A DNA stretch of 24,889 bases from JANWKQ01 sp964624635. GTDB lineage: Bacteria; Bacteroidota; Bacteroidia; CAIKAF01. The translations under genes were made by a program, and so were the position numbers. Under the pieces are notes generated by a model. That model was not told the origin of the DNA. It did no database searches and worked only from the letters and a program-made list of their open reading frames with translations. Shown here piece by piece: positions 1 through 7,118 of the stretch. The stretch is from positions 1 to 24,889 of the forward strand of contig CAZUXM010000039.1 of assembly GCA_964624635.1 (NCBI GenBank). Direction: 5' to 3'. Position 1 is the first letter of the stretch. Every line of letters begins with the position of its first letter.

Positions 1-738
1 AAAACCGGAATACGGCTGGATCAGCATCTTGTAGAAGTGGGTCTGGCTGAAACCAGAACAAAAGCCGTTTGGATGATTGAACAAGGTTGGGTAAAAGTAA
101 ACCACCAAGTAATATCTCAAAAATCATTAAAAATTAATTTAAATGATACTGTGGAGGTAGTACCTAATAGGCGCATTTATGTTAGTCAAGGTGGATATAA
201 ACTTGAAAAAGCTCTTCAACACTTTAATATCGATATAAATGGTTTTTCGGTATTGGATATAGGTGCCAGTACCGGCGGATTTACAGATTGTGCCTTACAA
301 CATGGTGCTAAAACTGTAGTGGCCATAGATATTGGAGAAGGTCAATTACATCATTCATTACAAAATAATTCATCGGTTATTTCATTAGAAAGGACTGATA
401 TACGAAATATAAATCCTGCTGATTTATCAATAAACAAATTCGATCTGATAGTAGTAGATGTATCTTTTATGAGTTTGGAATATGTATTTCCTCACCTCCA
501 TAAATTTCAAAATAAGGACAGTAGAATTCTAGCTTTATTAAAACCACAATTTGAACAAAAAGAAAGAAGAAGGTATAAGCATGGAATCATTAAAACAGAA
601 AAGATACGAATGGAGGCCATTTTAAAAGTTGAAGAACATATCGTTCAAAATGGTTATACAATTGTTGGAATGATTCCTACAGATGCTGATGGGAAAGAAA
701 AAAACATTGAATATTTTTTATTGCTTTCACCGCAATAA
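1..738 (+). CDS. tlyA: TlyA family rRNA (cytidine-2'-O)-methyltransferase, 5' end cut by window
   Basis: The reading frame is open from base 1, so the gene starts upstream; GTG at 37 only looks like a start. Visible residues 5-45 (RLDQHLVEVGLAETRTKA...) are an S4 RNA-binding domain, followed by SQGGYKLEKAL and the S-adenosylmethionine motif VLDIGASTGGF at about residue 84, then VVDVSFMS and ALLKPQFE. This S4-plus-Rossmann order with the GASTGGF and KPQFE motifs is typical of TlyA, which 2'-O-methylates ribosomal RNA cytidines in the cytoplasm and was first named as a haemolysin. Roughly the first few residues are missing if it has the usual length of about 245-270. It is convergent with the DUF2795 gene and shares a terminator with it. 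The haemolysin label should not be read as virulence. Confidence 0.93.
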   Translation, partial: KTGIRLDQHLVEVGLAETRTKAVWMIEQGWVKVNHQVISQKSLKINLNDTVEVVPNRRIYVSQGGYKLEKALQHFNIDINGFSVLDIGASTGGFTDCALQHGAKTVVAIDIGEGQLHHSLQNNSSVISLERTDIRNINPADLSINKFDLIVVDVSFMSLEYVFPHLHKFQNKDSRILALLKPQFEQKERRRYKHGIIKTEKIRMEAILKVEEHIVQNGYTIVGMIPTDADGKEKNIEYFLLLSPQ

Positions 739-739
739 A

Positions 740-766
740 AAAAGCTCTTCAAAATGAAGAGCTTTT
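740..766. terminator. Bidirectional rho-independent terminator
   Basis: An 11-bp stem, AAAAGCTCTTC (740-750) with GAAGAGCTTTT (756-766), and a 5-base loop. The A run on one side and T run on the other serve both tlyA (+) and the convergent DUF2795 gene (-); the longer U tract (from A 737-743) lies on the minus transcript. Confidence 0.85.
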
Positions 767-789
767 CAATTTCAAAAAATGCAAAGGAA

Positions 790-1011
790 TTAATATTCGT
801 CTTCGTTAAAGAAGAAATCATCTTTTGTTGGGTAATCAGGCCAAATATCCTCAATGCTTTCAAATGGATCGCCATCGTCTTCCAATTCCTGAAGGTTTTC
901 TATCACTTCTAAAGGAGCTCCGCTTCTCATAGCAAAGTCAATCAACTCGTCTTTAGATGCAGGCCAAGGTGCATCTTCAAGGTATGAGGCTAATTCTAAT
1001 GTCCAGTACAT
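790..1011 (-). CDS. DUF2795 family small acidic protein
   Basis: A 73-residue soluble, very acidic protein with no signal or membrane segment. Residues 8-45 (SYLEDAPWPASKDELIDFA, then GAPLEVIENLQELEDDGD) fit the DUF2795 pattern: a Pro-Ala-Ser turn, then helices with A...GAP..V...L..L. The tail ends in a stretch of Phe, Asp and Glu (KDDFFFNEDEY). The molecular role of DUF2795 is not known to me; in Bacteroidota it is usually a stand-alone single-domain protein as here. It has its own candidate promoter box at 1075-1082, and 121 bases separate it from the cobalamin gene, so it is probably its own transcription unit. ATG at 1011 is the only sensible start. Confidence 0.8.
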   Translation of the reverse strand: MYWTLELASYLEDAPWPASKDELIDFAMRSGAPLEVIENLQELEDDGDPFESIEDIWPDYPTKDDFFFNEDEY

Positions 1012-1074
1012 AACTGTTATTTTTATAATTCAATTTAAACGGAGCACCTCAAATTTTGGTACTCTATCTTGCTG

Positions 1075-1082
1075 CAAAATTA
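1075..1082 (-). promoter_or_regulatory. Candidate -7 box for the DUF2795 gene
   Basis: The minus strand reads TAATTTTG, an exact match to the Bacteroidota -7 consensus TAnnTTTG, 63 bases upstream of the ATG at 1011. I see no clear TTG at the expected -33 distance, so this rests on one box. Confidence 0.45.
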
Positions 1083-1132
1083 ATTAGTAACCTGACTTTA
1101 TGAAATGGTTTTTTCAACCATTGTTAAAAACA

Positions 1133-1687
1133 TTACATTCGAGGTATCCAGGGTTGTTCCGGAGCCTTTAATTCTTTGCTAAAAAATCTGGCTAGAGTAA
1201 AAAGATAATCACTCAATCTATTTAAATACTTGATTATCAAACTATCAACTTCGACATCTGCTGCCAGATGAACGGTAAGTCGTTCTGCCCTGCGGCATAC
1301 ACAACGGGCAATATGGGTATAAGAAACTGTAGTATGCCCACCTGGAAGAATAAAGTGTTTCATGGGTTCTAATACCTCATCCATTTTATCTATTTCCTTT
1401 TCCAACAACTCAATATCACCTGAATACAACGCAGGTACCGACAGATTCTTCTTTCCGGGTTGTGCCGCCAATATCGCTCCTATAGTGAATAACCTGTCTT
1501 GTATCTCAATTAATATTTTTACTATTTCATCACTAATACCTTGATCCCGAATCAAACCAATATAGCTATTTAACTCATCAATAGTACCATAAGCCTCTAT
1601 TCTGAGGTCATATTTTGGAACCCTGGCACCACCAAAAAGACCGGTAGTACCATCATCTCCTGTTTTAGTATAAATTTTAAAAGCCAT
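1133..1687 (-). CDS. pduO: PduO-type cob(I)yrinic acid a,c-diamide adenosyltransferase
   Basis: 184 residues, the usual size for PduO/MMAB-type ATP:corrinoid adenosyltransferases, which attach the 5'-deoxyadenosyl group to cob(I)alamin to make coenzyme B12. Seen directly: N-terminal ATP-binding motif TKTGDDGTTGLFGG (residues 7-20), RVPKYD then RIEAYGTIDELNS (to residue 41), PGGHTTVSYTHIARCVCRRAER in the helical core (split here as PGG...H..AR..CRRAER), and a C-terminal LNRLSDYLF segment. No other cobalamin gene is in the window, which fits salvage of imported corrinoid. It starts 2 bases after the stop of the ABC ATPase gene, so the two are co-transcribed; a functional link with that transporter is only inferred. 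Confidence 0.93.
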   Translation of the reverse strand: MAFKIYTKTGDDGTTGLFGGARVPKYDLRIEAYGTIDELNSYIGLIRDQGISDEIVKILIEIQDRLFTIGAILAAQPGKKNLSVPALYSGDIELLEKEIDKMDEVLEPMKHFILPGGHTTVSYTHIARCVCRRAERLTVHLAADVEVDSLIIKYLNRLSDYLFTLARFFSKELKAPEQPWIPRM

Positions 1688-1689
1688 AA

Positions 1690-2403
1690 TTACTTTAACT
1701 GGAAAGACAATACAGGTTCATTTTTTATATCTGTTTCAATCATCCCGTCTCTTAATCTAACAATCCTGCTTGTGTGTTTAGCTATATCTTCCTCGTGGGT
1801 AACAATGATGATTGTATTTCCTCTACTATGAAGTTCATGAAAAAGTGCCATAATTTCATAAGAGGTTTTTGAATCGAGATTTCCTGTTGGCTCATCTGCC
1901 AATAAGATGGATGGATCATTTACCAGAGCCCTGGCTATGGCTACTCTTTGACGCTGCCCCCCTGAAAGTTCGTTTGGTTTATGTTTCATCCTATCACCTA
2001 AACCAACTTGCTCTAAAGCTAATTTAGCTTTGGCGGTTCTTTCAGATTTAGATAATCCAGCATATACCAACGGTAAAGCAACATTTTCCAAGGCAGTATA
2101 TCTGGGTAAAAGATTAAATGTTTGAAAAATAAAGCCTATTTCTTTATTCCTAACTTCTGCCAACTGATTATCGGTCATTTTCGATACGTCTTTACCATTC
2201 AATAGGTACTGCCCCCCAGAAGGAGTATCTAAACATCCTATAATGTTCATAAAAGTAGACTTTCCACTACCTGAAGGACCCATAAAAGCAACATACTCGT
2301 TTTTGTTTACCTCAATATTGATACCATGAAGTACCTTAATTATTTCTTTACCCATATCAAACTGTCGGGTAATATTGATAGTTTTAATAACTGGTTGTTG
2401 CAT
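1690..2403 (-). CDS. LolD/MacB-like ABC transporter ATP-binding protein
   Basis: 237 residues with a complete nucleotide-binding domain: Walker A GPSGSGKS (42-49), Q-loop around QTFNLLP (94-100), signature LSGGQ (146-150), Walker B ILLADEPTG (166-174) and switch His203. The sequence around FMNIIGCLDTPSGG and the ...DEPTGNLDSKT stretch place it in the LolD/MacB/FtsE group, which powers membrane proteins acting on lipoproteins, antimicrobials or cell division rather than classical import. No permease lies beside it in the window, so it is an orphan ATPase. The upstream neighbour is a 57-residue single-span protein and the downstream one the adenosyltransferase (2-base gap). Substrate cannot be told from sequence. 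Confidence 0.92.
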   Translation of the reverse strand: MQQPVIKTINITRQFDMGKEIIKVLHGINIEVNKNEYVAFMGPSGSGKSTFMNIIGCLDTPSGGQYLLNGKDVSKMTDNQLAEVRNKEIGFIFQTFNLLPRYTALENVALPLVYAGLSKSERTAKAKLALEQVGLGDRMKHKPNELSGGQRQRVAIARALVNDPSILLADEPTGNLDSKTSYEIMALFHELHSRGNTIIIVTHEEDIAKHTSRIVRLRDGMIETDIKNEPVLSFQLK

Positions 2404-2478
2404 AAGGAAACGTATAACCTTTACAAATTAAACTATAAAACCAATAAATCAATACAATTAGGTCTTAATAATCGTGAA

Positions 2479-2652
2479 TTACTGGATCATAAATTCTTTA
2501 CTCCCTCCAAAAATAGATCTGAGGTACATAACAATAAGACTGATAACTATTAAACTGATGCCAATAAAGATAACCAACAAACAACCAAACGTAAACCTTA
2601 TAGATTGTTTTCTTTCTTCGTCAATAGGGGTTTGGTTTTTATTTTCGTCCAT
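2479..2652 (-). CDS. Small single-pass membrane protein, unknown function
   Basis: 57 residues from the ATG at 2652. An upstream in-frame ATG at 2703 would push the overlap into the DUF4831 coding sequence to 65 bases; the internal start MDENKNQTPIDEERKQ gives a natural charged N-terminus and only a 14-base overlap with the stop of the preceding gene, so I prefer it. Residues 1-18 are charged and polar, residues 19-44 form one strongly hydrophobic helix (FTFGCLLVIFIGISLIVISL), and the tail is short (RSIFGGSKEFMIQ). The short overlap implies translational coupling with the DUF4831 lipoprotein gene. I recognise no family. Confidence 0.6.
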   Translation of the reverse strand: MDENKNQTPIDEERKQSIRFTFGCLLVIFIGISLIVISLIVMYLRSIFGGSKEFMIQ

Positions 2653-3850
2653 ATTTTTTGGGTAGAATTTCGAGGGTTTTAATATAACCGCTCGGAACAT
2701 CATAACTTAACTTTAAACACTTCAAATCATACTTTGGTAATCTAAGAACTGAACCAAACTGTGCCACTTTAACATTTGCAGTTGCTAAAGTTTTATTATT
2801 CCATATAATTTTAAATGTTGCTGCTTCTGGTACTCGATATGCTAACCCTCCGTCATCAACATTGTCTCCTTTTTTATTTTTATCATATAACTTTTTGTTA
2901 TTGATATTAAAATAGTTGATGCCTTGGGTGGTTTTATTAACAGTTTGAATAATATATACGGTTTCCATCATCAACTTTAAAGAGTCATTAATTCCTGAAT
3001 TAGAATTAAACTTGAACAATGGTTGGTACCCTACATTATTGATATCCGGTTTATAATATAATCTATGGGTAATTTTTTCTGTTTCTGTATAGCCTAAAAA
3101 CAACTTAAAATACTCGTTTTCTAAGTCATTCAATTCTTTCAACATAGTATTCAATGTTCCACTTTCAAAAGCAATATCTTCATTAAAAGAAATCAATGCA
3201 TACTTACTGTTTCTTATCTCACTAATTTTCTGGGCAGCTTCTCTGGCACTTTGTTCCAATGAATTTTTTACCAATATTCTATTAATGCTTCGTTTTTCTA
3301 CAACTACACTATCTTCTAAAATTTGACGTTGGTATACAGTATCTAGTTTTTCACGAATATTGATAAGATTTAATGTTTTTTGTTTTTCAACTCCTTCATT
3401 CTTCTGAAAATCTTTCTCCTGTTTTTGTTCTAGTTTTTCTTCATTACTTGAAGCAATATTTACATTTCTCAACAAGCCATTTTCTTCCATTTCAAAAAGT
3501 GAGGAAAATTTATTCTCTGTTTCAACAAAGTATAACTGATTTTCATCCGGTTCAGGAACATCTGTAATAATAATGTTTCTGATTTCATATAAAGAAGATT
3601 TTTGTTGAATACCAGTATAGCCTAAAAACTGTTCTGCGTAAGCAGCATATGGCCCGGGAATATAATTGGTTTTTGAAATTTCAACATCAATAACCAATGT
3701 AGTTTTAGGAAGATAATAAAACACTCCCTGTTCTTTTGAGCTTGACTCATTGGTTACATGTAAAACATTATAGGTAGGTTTACACGACAATGCTACTGAC
3801 ATCATCAGAGTCAGATAGAAATATTTCCTTGTTTGGTAAGTGCTTTTCAT
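2639..3850 (-). CDS. DUF4831 family lipoprotein
   Basis: 403 residues. A basic N-terminus and hydrophobic run end in VALSC (Cys23), a plausible relaxed Bacteroidota lipobox, so it is probably a lipoprotein of the cell envelope. The body carries the DUF4831 hallmark of a YYLPKT strand, then VIDVEISKTNYIPGPYAAYA, AEQFLG and EPDENQLYFV, a block of unknown function. A long charged middle region (about residues 135-215, rich in Glu, Lys, Gln and Asn) is likely helical, followed by a beta-rich second half including EPD-like and GGLAYRVPEAA stretches. DUF4831 proteins are common in Bacteroidota and I know no assigned activity. It heads the leftward operon and diverges from the small lipoprotein gene at 3982. 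Confidence 0.8.
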   Translation of the reverse strand: MKSTYQTRKYFYLTLMMSVALSCKPTYNVLHVTNESSSKEQGVFYYLPKTTLVIDVEISKTNYIPGPYAAYAEQFLGYTGIQQKSSLYEIRNIIITDVPEPDENQLYFVETENKFSSLFEMEENGLLRNVNIASSNEEKLEQKQEKDFQKNEGVEKQKTLNLINIREKLDTVYQRQILEDSVVVEKRSINRILVKNSLEQSAREAAQKISEIRNSKYALISFNEDIAFESGTLNTMLKELNDLENEYFKLFLGYTETEKITHRLYYKPDINNVGYQPLFKFNSNSGINDSLKLMMETVYIIQTVNKTTQGINYFNINNKKLYDKNKKGDNVDDGGLAYRVPEAATFKIIWNNKTLATANVKVAQFGSVLRLPKYDLKCLKLSYDVPSGYIKTLEILPKKYGRK

Positions 3851-3858
3851 GGTAGGTG

Positions 3859-3866
3859 CAAAATTA
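3859..3866 (-). promoter_or_regulatory. Candidate -7 box for the DUF4831 operon
   Basis: The minus strand reads TAATTTTG (exact TAnnTTTG) only 8 bases upstream of the ATG at 3850. If used, transcription would begin within a few bases of the start codon, giving an almost leaderless message. No convincing -33 TTG is visible. Confidence 0.45.
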
Positions 3867-3907
3867 GTGATTTAACGCTATTTTCTATATTTTATTGAAC
3901 TATGTTA

Positions 3908-3938
3908 CCTATAGATTCTTAAAAATCCCTATAGAATC
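3908..3938. repeat. Direct repeat CCTATAGA(T/A)TC, 20-base period, in divergent promoter region
   Basis: CCTATAGATTC (3908-3918) and CCTATAGAATC (3928-3938) match at 10 of 11 positions and are spaced exactly 20 bases apart, about two helical turns. The inner sequences GATTCT (3914-3919) and AGAATC (3933-3938) also form an inverted repeat. They lie between two divergent genes, so they could be an operator, but the region is AT-rich and this is unproven. Confidence 0.4.
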
Positions 3939-3981
3939 AATGTTTCAATAGTATGATAGATAATTTATTTATATTAGCTCA

Positions 3982-4404
3982 ATGGTAATACGTAAGTACT
4001 TTTTATTACTGTTTTTAGGTTTAATACTAGTTGCCACTGGTTGTAATGAGACAAATACTATACAACAATCAGGTAAACTATTATACCACCCTGAACCAAA
4101 TCAAATTGAACTGGTAGGAGCAATATTAAAAGTGAATGATGGAGTAATGGTTTTAGTTCAAAATGGTCCTCTAACCACTTCCTCAACCATTATTATTCCT
4201 GCCAATGATAGCTGTAGAAAAGTTGTTACCGAAGCTTATACAGAAAAGCAGGAAACCGCCTACCAATCAGACTTTAAGTTATATGGAAAACTTACCGGAA
4301 GCTTCATAAGAGAAGATTCAACACTGTCTATTTTTAAATACTATTGGGTAGTATTGTTGGATGGTGCTGCTGAACAGCAGGAAATCCAACAAATGGAAGA
4401 ATAA
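3982..4404 (+). CDS. Small secreted lipoprotein, unknown function
   Basis: 140 residues from ATG 3982. MVIRKY, a hydrophobic run and ATGC with Cys21 make a good lipoprotein signal. The mature part is a mixed polar sequence with several predicted beta strands (QIELVGAILKVNDGVMVLVQNG, shown as a strand-turn-strand: VGAILKV, GVMVLV) and ends with an acidic, Gln-rich tail. I do not recognise a family. It lies 49 bases upstream of the sigma-factor gene in the same direction and may be co-transcribed with the CnrHYX-like operon, but no motif links it to that function. Confidence 0.65.
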   Translation: MVIRKYFLLLFLGLILVATGCNETNTIQQSGKLLYHPEPNQIELVGAILKVNDGVMVLVQNGPLTTSSTIIIPANDSCRKVVTEAYTEKQETAYQSDFKLYGKLTGSFIREDSTLSIFKYYWVVLLDGAAEQQEIQQMEE

Positions 4405-4453
4405 TGAAGCCTTTTCGCAAGGTTTATTCATTAATTTCGTCAAAGCATAAAGT

Positions 4454-5041
4454 TTGCTTTTTTTGAAAGATAAGGACCTCATTGAATTACTTATTAGAGG
4501 GGATCATCAAGCATATAATACGGTTATGAAATTATATGCTGATATGGTATTTAATACCTCTTTATCCATAGTTCAAAACAACCATGATGCTGAAGACATC
4601 ACTCAAGAGGTATTTATTCAAGTTTTTCAATCCGTACACAAGTTTAAACACCAGAGCTCTTTAAAAACCTGGATTTATAAGATTACTATAACACGTTCTC
4701 TGGATGAGGTAAAAAGAAACAAAGCAATTAAAAGAGGAGGACTGTTTAAACGAGTATTTCAAAACAAAGAAGATCGTTCAATGCCTGATATCCCTCACTT
4801 TCATCACCCCGGAGTGGAATTGGAGCAAAAAGAAAACGCGGCTTTACTATTTATGGCATTGGATCAACTCCCAGCTAATCAAAAAACAGCCTTTATTTTA
4901 CATAAAATAGAACATTTGAGCCACCAGGAAATAGCTGAAATTATGAATCTAAGTATCTCATCCATAGAGTCTTTAATCTTTAGAGCACGAACAGGGTTAA
5001 AAAAAATACTTGAAAAACATTACAACGATCACAAGTTTTAA
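4454..5041 (+). CDS. ECF-type RNA polymerase sigma factor, TTG start
   Basis: About 192-195 residues. Region 2 is clear: LIELLIRGDHQAYNTVMKLY, then NNHDAEDITQEVFIQVFQ, and the -10 recognition helix area KTWIYKITITRSLDEVKR. Region 4 follows with LPANQKTAFILHKIEHLSHQEIAEIM and a helix-turn-helix ending SSIESLIFRARTGLKKIL (each given in parts). A TAA at 4448-4450 blocks extension, and no ATG lies before residue 26, which is inside region 2, so translation must begin at TTG 4454 or more naturally TTG 4463 (MKDKDLIELLIRGD). The gene is followed by a single-span membrane protein and a CnrX/CpxP-like sensor, the layout of an anti-sigma-controlled, envelope- or metal-responsive regulon. The size is close to CnrH (about 190 residues). 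Confidence 0.9.
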   Translation: MLFLKDKDLIELLIRGDHQAYNTVMKLYADMVFNTSLSIVQNNHDAEDITQEVFIQVFQSVHKFKHQSSLKTWIYKITITRSLDEVKRNKAIKRGGLFKRVFQNKEDRSMPDIPHFHHPGVELEQKENAALLFMALDQLPANQKTAFILHKIEHLSHQEIAEIMNLSISSIESLIFRARTGLKKILEKHYNDHKF

Positions 5042-5072
5042 AAATGATTATCGTCAAATAAACATTAAGAAC

Positions 5073-5357
5073 ATGAAAGAAGAAGAAGTAAATAAAAAGA
5101 TAGAGGATATATTGAACTCAGTGGATTATATCAATTCTGCCGAAGCAAATCCTTTTTTACTTACCAGGGTAATAGAACAAATAAAAACCTATCCTAACAT
5201 TCACATTCAACCGATTAAAGTATGGCAAATAACTGCAGTATTAATGTTTCTTATTACAGTAAATATCGGAATCATTTTCTTTTCCGGAAAAAACAATAGC
5301 AAAGTAGAAGAGAATACATCTTCCGAATATTTTACCAACTATTCATACAACTATTAA
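5073..5357 (+). CDS. Single-pass membrane protein, candidate CnrY-like anti-sigma factor
   Basis: 94 residues from ATG 5073; the longer frame back to 5010 overlaps the sigma gene and adds no recognisable sequence. Residues 1-47 are a charged, helical cytoplasmic segment (MKEEEVNKKIEDILNSVD...), residues about 50-70 a membrane helix (ITAVLMFLITVNIGIIFF), then a 24-residue periplasmic tail rich in Asn, Ser and Tyr. There is no similarity I can name, but the position directly after an ECF sigma gene, the N-in topology and the size match CnrY (about 95 residues), which holds CnrH at the membrane. The anti-sigma role is inference. The stop is 2 bases before the next start. Confidence 0.7.
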   Translation: MKEEEVNKKIEDILNSVDYINSAEANPFLLTRVIEQIKTYPNIHIQPIKVWQITAVLMFLITVNIGIIFFSGKNNSKVEENTSSEYFTNYSYNY

Positions 5358-5359
5358 AA

Positions 5360-5827
5360 ATGGAAAAGAATAGATTTTATAAGATTGTGATTATCATTCT
5401 TCTGGTTATTAATACAGGAACTCTTGTGATGTTTTTCTTAAACAAGAATCATCACAATATGCACTCGAGAAAAAAGCCCGCTGATTATATTATTCAAGAA
5501 TTAAATTTAAATGATGAACAAACCAAAGAATTCCATTTGCTCAAAAAAGAACATCAAACACAAATGAAACTCATTCAGGATAGTATCAGGTTAGAAAGAG
5601 AAAAACTGCCTGATGCCATTATTCGAGGTGATGATAAAGCTGCTGATTCTATTTCTAGTCATATTGGGAAACTACAAAGGCAAATAGAATTAAATACTTA
5701 TCATCATTTTATTAAAGTAAAGTCAATTTGTGATGATCAGCAAAAAAATAAATTCAACACAATCATCAGTGATATCTTAAAAATGATGGGAGGCAAAGAT
5801 CATCCACCTCCTATGGATAAACATTAA
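5360..5827 (+). CDS. Membrane-anchored periplasmic Spy/CpxP/CnrX-like metal-stress protein
   Basis: 155 residues. Residues 7-27 are a membrane anchor, and the rest is a charged, all-helical periplasmic domain. Two LTxxQ-like motifs typical of the Spy/CpxP/metal-resistance family are visible: LNDEQTKEF (50-58) and CDDQQKNKF (124-132). His- and Met-rich stretches flank the domain, HHNMH (31-35) after the membrane and KDHPPPMDKH at the C-terminus, and His59, His65, His115 and His116 lie within it. These suggest binding of copper, nickel or a similar metal. The size is close to CnrX (about 148 residues). It is likely the sensor of the operon, relieving the preceding membrane protein's hold on the sigma factor, or a chaperone; the metal is not determined. 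Confidence 0.8.
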   Translation: MEKNRFYKIVIIILLVINTGTLVMFFLNKNHHNMHSRKKPADYIIQELNLNDEQTKEFHLLKKEHQTQMKLIQDSIRLEREKLPDAIIRGDDKAADSISSHIGKLQRQIELNTYHHFIKVKSICDDQQKNKFNTIISDILKMMGGKDHPPPMDKH

Positions 5828-5839
5828 TTAATAAAAAAC

Positions 5840-7051
5840 ATGAGAAAAATTACCATTCTGCTTACGTGCTGTATTTCATGGGGAGTTTATGCACAAACAG
5901 GTCCCGAAGTTACTTCATGGATTATTAATACCACCAGTGAAACCGGTTATGCGGGTATTCTTACCAATGTTCAACAGGTACAATATTCTTCCAGCTTTGT
6001 ATATGTATCTGCTACCTGTATACCAGGATATGATATTGGACCTTGGGTTGGCAATCCTAATATTCCAGCCAATCAAAACTTTGTGTTTAAAATCACCCGT
6101 ACACCCGTACAAAATACTGGTAGCCTAACTTCTACACCTATGGGACATATTGGAGTATGGTCGAACGGAGTAAGTATATTTAATGCAAGAGATGGATTCT
6201 CCTATAACAATGAAGGGGTATGGAACCAAGACGCCATACCAAATGAGGGAACCAGTTTTGATGATTGTTTAGGACATCCTGCTCCTAACGGAGAATACCA
6301 TCACCATTTAAACCCCACCTGTTTATACAATGATGTAGATAATTCATCTCATTCACCCATCATTGGATATGCATTTGACGGATTCCCTGTATATGGAACT
6401 TTTGCATATTCAAACACTAATGGAACAGGAACCATTAGAAGTATGAAATCATCATATAGATTAAGAAGCATAACAGTTAGAAATACCTATTATGATGGTA
6501 CCTCTGTAAGTGCCGGTCCCAATGTATCGGCTAGCGAACCTCTTGGAAAATATATTGAAGACTATGAATATGTTGCTGGATTAGGTGATTTGGATGAGCA
6601 TAATGGAAGGTTTTGCATTACCCCAGATTATCCTTCAGGTACCTATGCTTATTTTGTTACCCTTGATTCTATTGGAGAGGCTGTTTATCCATATGTTTTA
6701 GGACCAAAATATTATGGAGTAGTTACTGCCGGAAACACCGGACCAGCCTCAGGACATAATACTCCCTCTGAGCCAGTTACTACCTACATTCCATCTATTG
6801 GTATTGAAACTTATACCGGAAATGCCGAATTTAATGTCTTTCCTAACCCAACCACCCAAACCCTTCAAATTAAATCAACCCAACCAATTGATGATTTACA
6901 AATAAATACCATGAATGGTAGTACTAGTATTCATCTCTATAATATTCCACAAGGCTCATCAATAGATGTTGCTCACCTTGTCCCTGGAATTTATATAGTT
7001 CAGTGGACATCGGCGGGTAATTGCTATCGGGGGAAGCTAATTAAACAATAA
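5840..7051 (+). CDS. YHYH domain protein with T9SS type A sorting tail
   Basis: 403 residues. A Sec signal peptide ends at about Ala18 (GVYA|QTG). The body matches the YHYH family: CIPGYDIGPW, GHIGVWSNGV, SFDDCLGHP, the name motif as YHHH (Tyr153-His156), PIIGYAFDGFPVYG, LDEHNGRFCITPDYPSGTYA. Residues from about 330 are a T9SS type A sorting domain (FNVFPNPT ... GIYIVQW ... GKLIKQ), so the protein is exported and probably surface-bound or released. YHYH proteins are common in marine bacteria and their activity is not established to my knowledge; the clustered His, Cys and acidic residues would suit metal binding. It starts 12 bases after the CnrX-like gene and is probably the effector end of this operon. 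Confidence 0.88.
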   Translation: MRKITILLTCCISWGVYAQTGPEVTSWIINTTSETGYAGILTNVQQVQYSSSFVYVSATCIPGYDIGPWVGNPNIPANQNFVFKITRTPVQNTGSLTSTPMGHIGVWSNGVSIFNARDGFSYNNEGVWNQDAIPNEGTSFDDCLGHPAPNGEYHHHLNPTCLYNDVDNSSHSPIIGYAFDGFPVYGTFAYSNTNGTGTIRSMKSSYRLRSITVRNTYYDGTSVSAGPNVSASEPLGKYIEDYEYVAGLGDLDEHNGRFCITPDYPSGTYAYFVTLDSIGEAVYPYVLGPKYYGVVTAGNTGPASGHNTPSEPVTTYIPSIGIETYTGNAEFNVFPNPTTQTLQIKSTQPIDDLQINTMNGSTSIHLYNIPQGSSIDVAHLVPGIYIVQWTSAGNCYRGKLIKQ

Positions 7052-7069
7052 AGTAGAATCACTTTTTTA

Positions 7070-7103
7070 AAAAGCCTTGCGTATAGCCTAATGCAGGGCT
7101 TTT
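7070..7103 (+). terminator. Rho-independent terminator after the YHYH gene
   Basis: An 11-bp stem, AAAAGCCTTGC (7070-7080) with GCAGGGCTTTT (7093-7103, one G-U pair), and a 12-base loop. It begins 18 bases after the stop at 7051 and closes the sigma operon. Confidence 0.8.
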
Positions 7104-7118
7104 CTGTTTAAATCTTGC

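Noticed and set aside
1104..1122. AATGGTT/AACCATT hairpin after pduO
   Set aside because: A 7-bp stem but no U tract on the minus transcript; not supported as a terminator.
1690..2403. Naming the ATPase LolD or MacB outright
   Set aside because: No permease or partner is in the window and the motifs are shared across the group.
5010..5072. Upstream start of the 94-residue membrane protein
   Set aside because: It overlaps the end of the sigma gene and adds no recognisable sequence; ATG 5073 has a natural MKEEE start.
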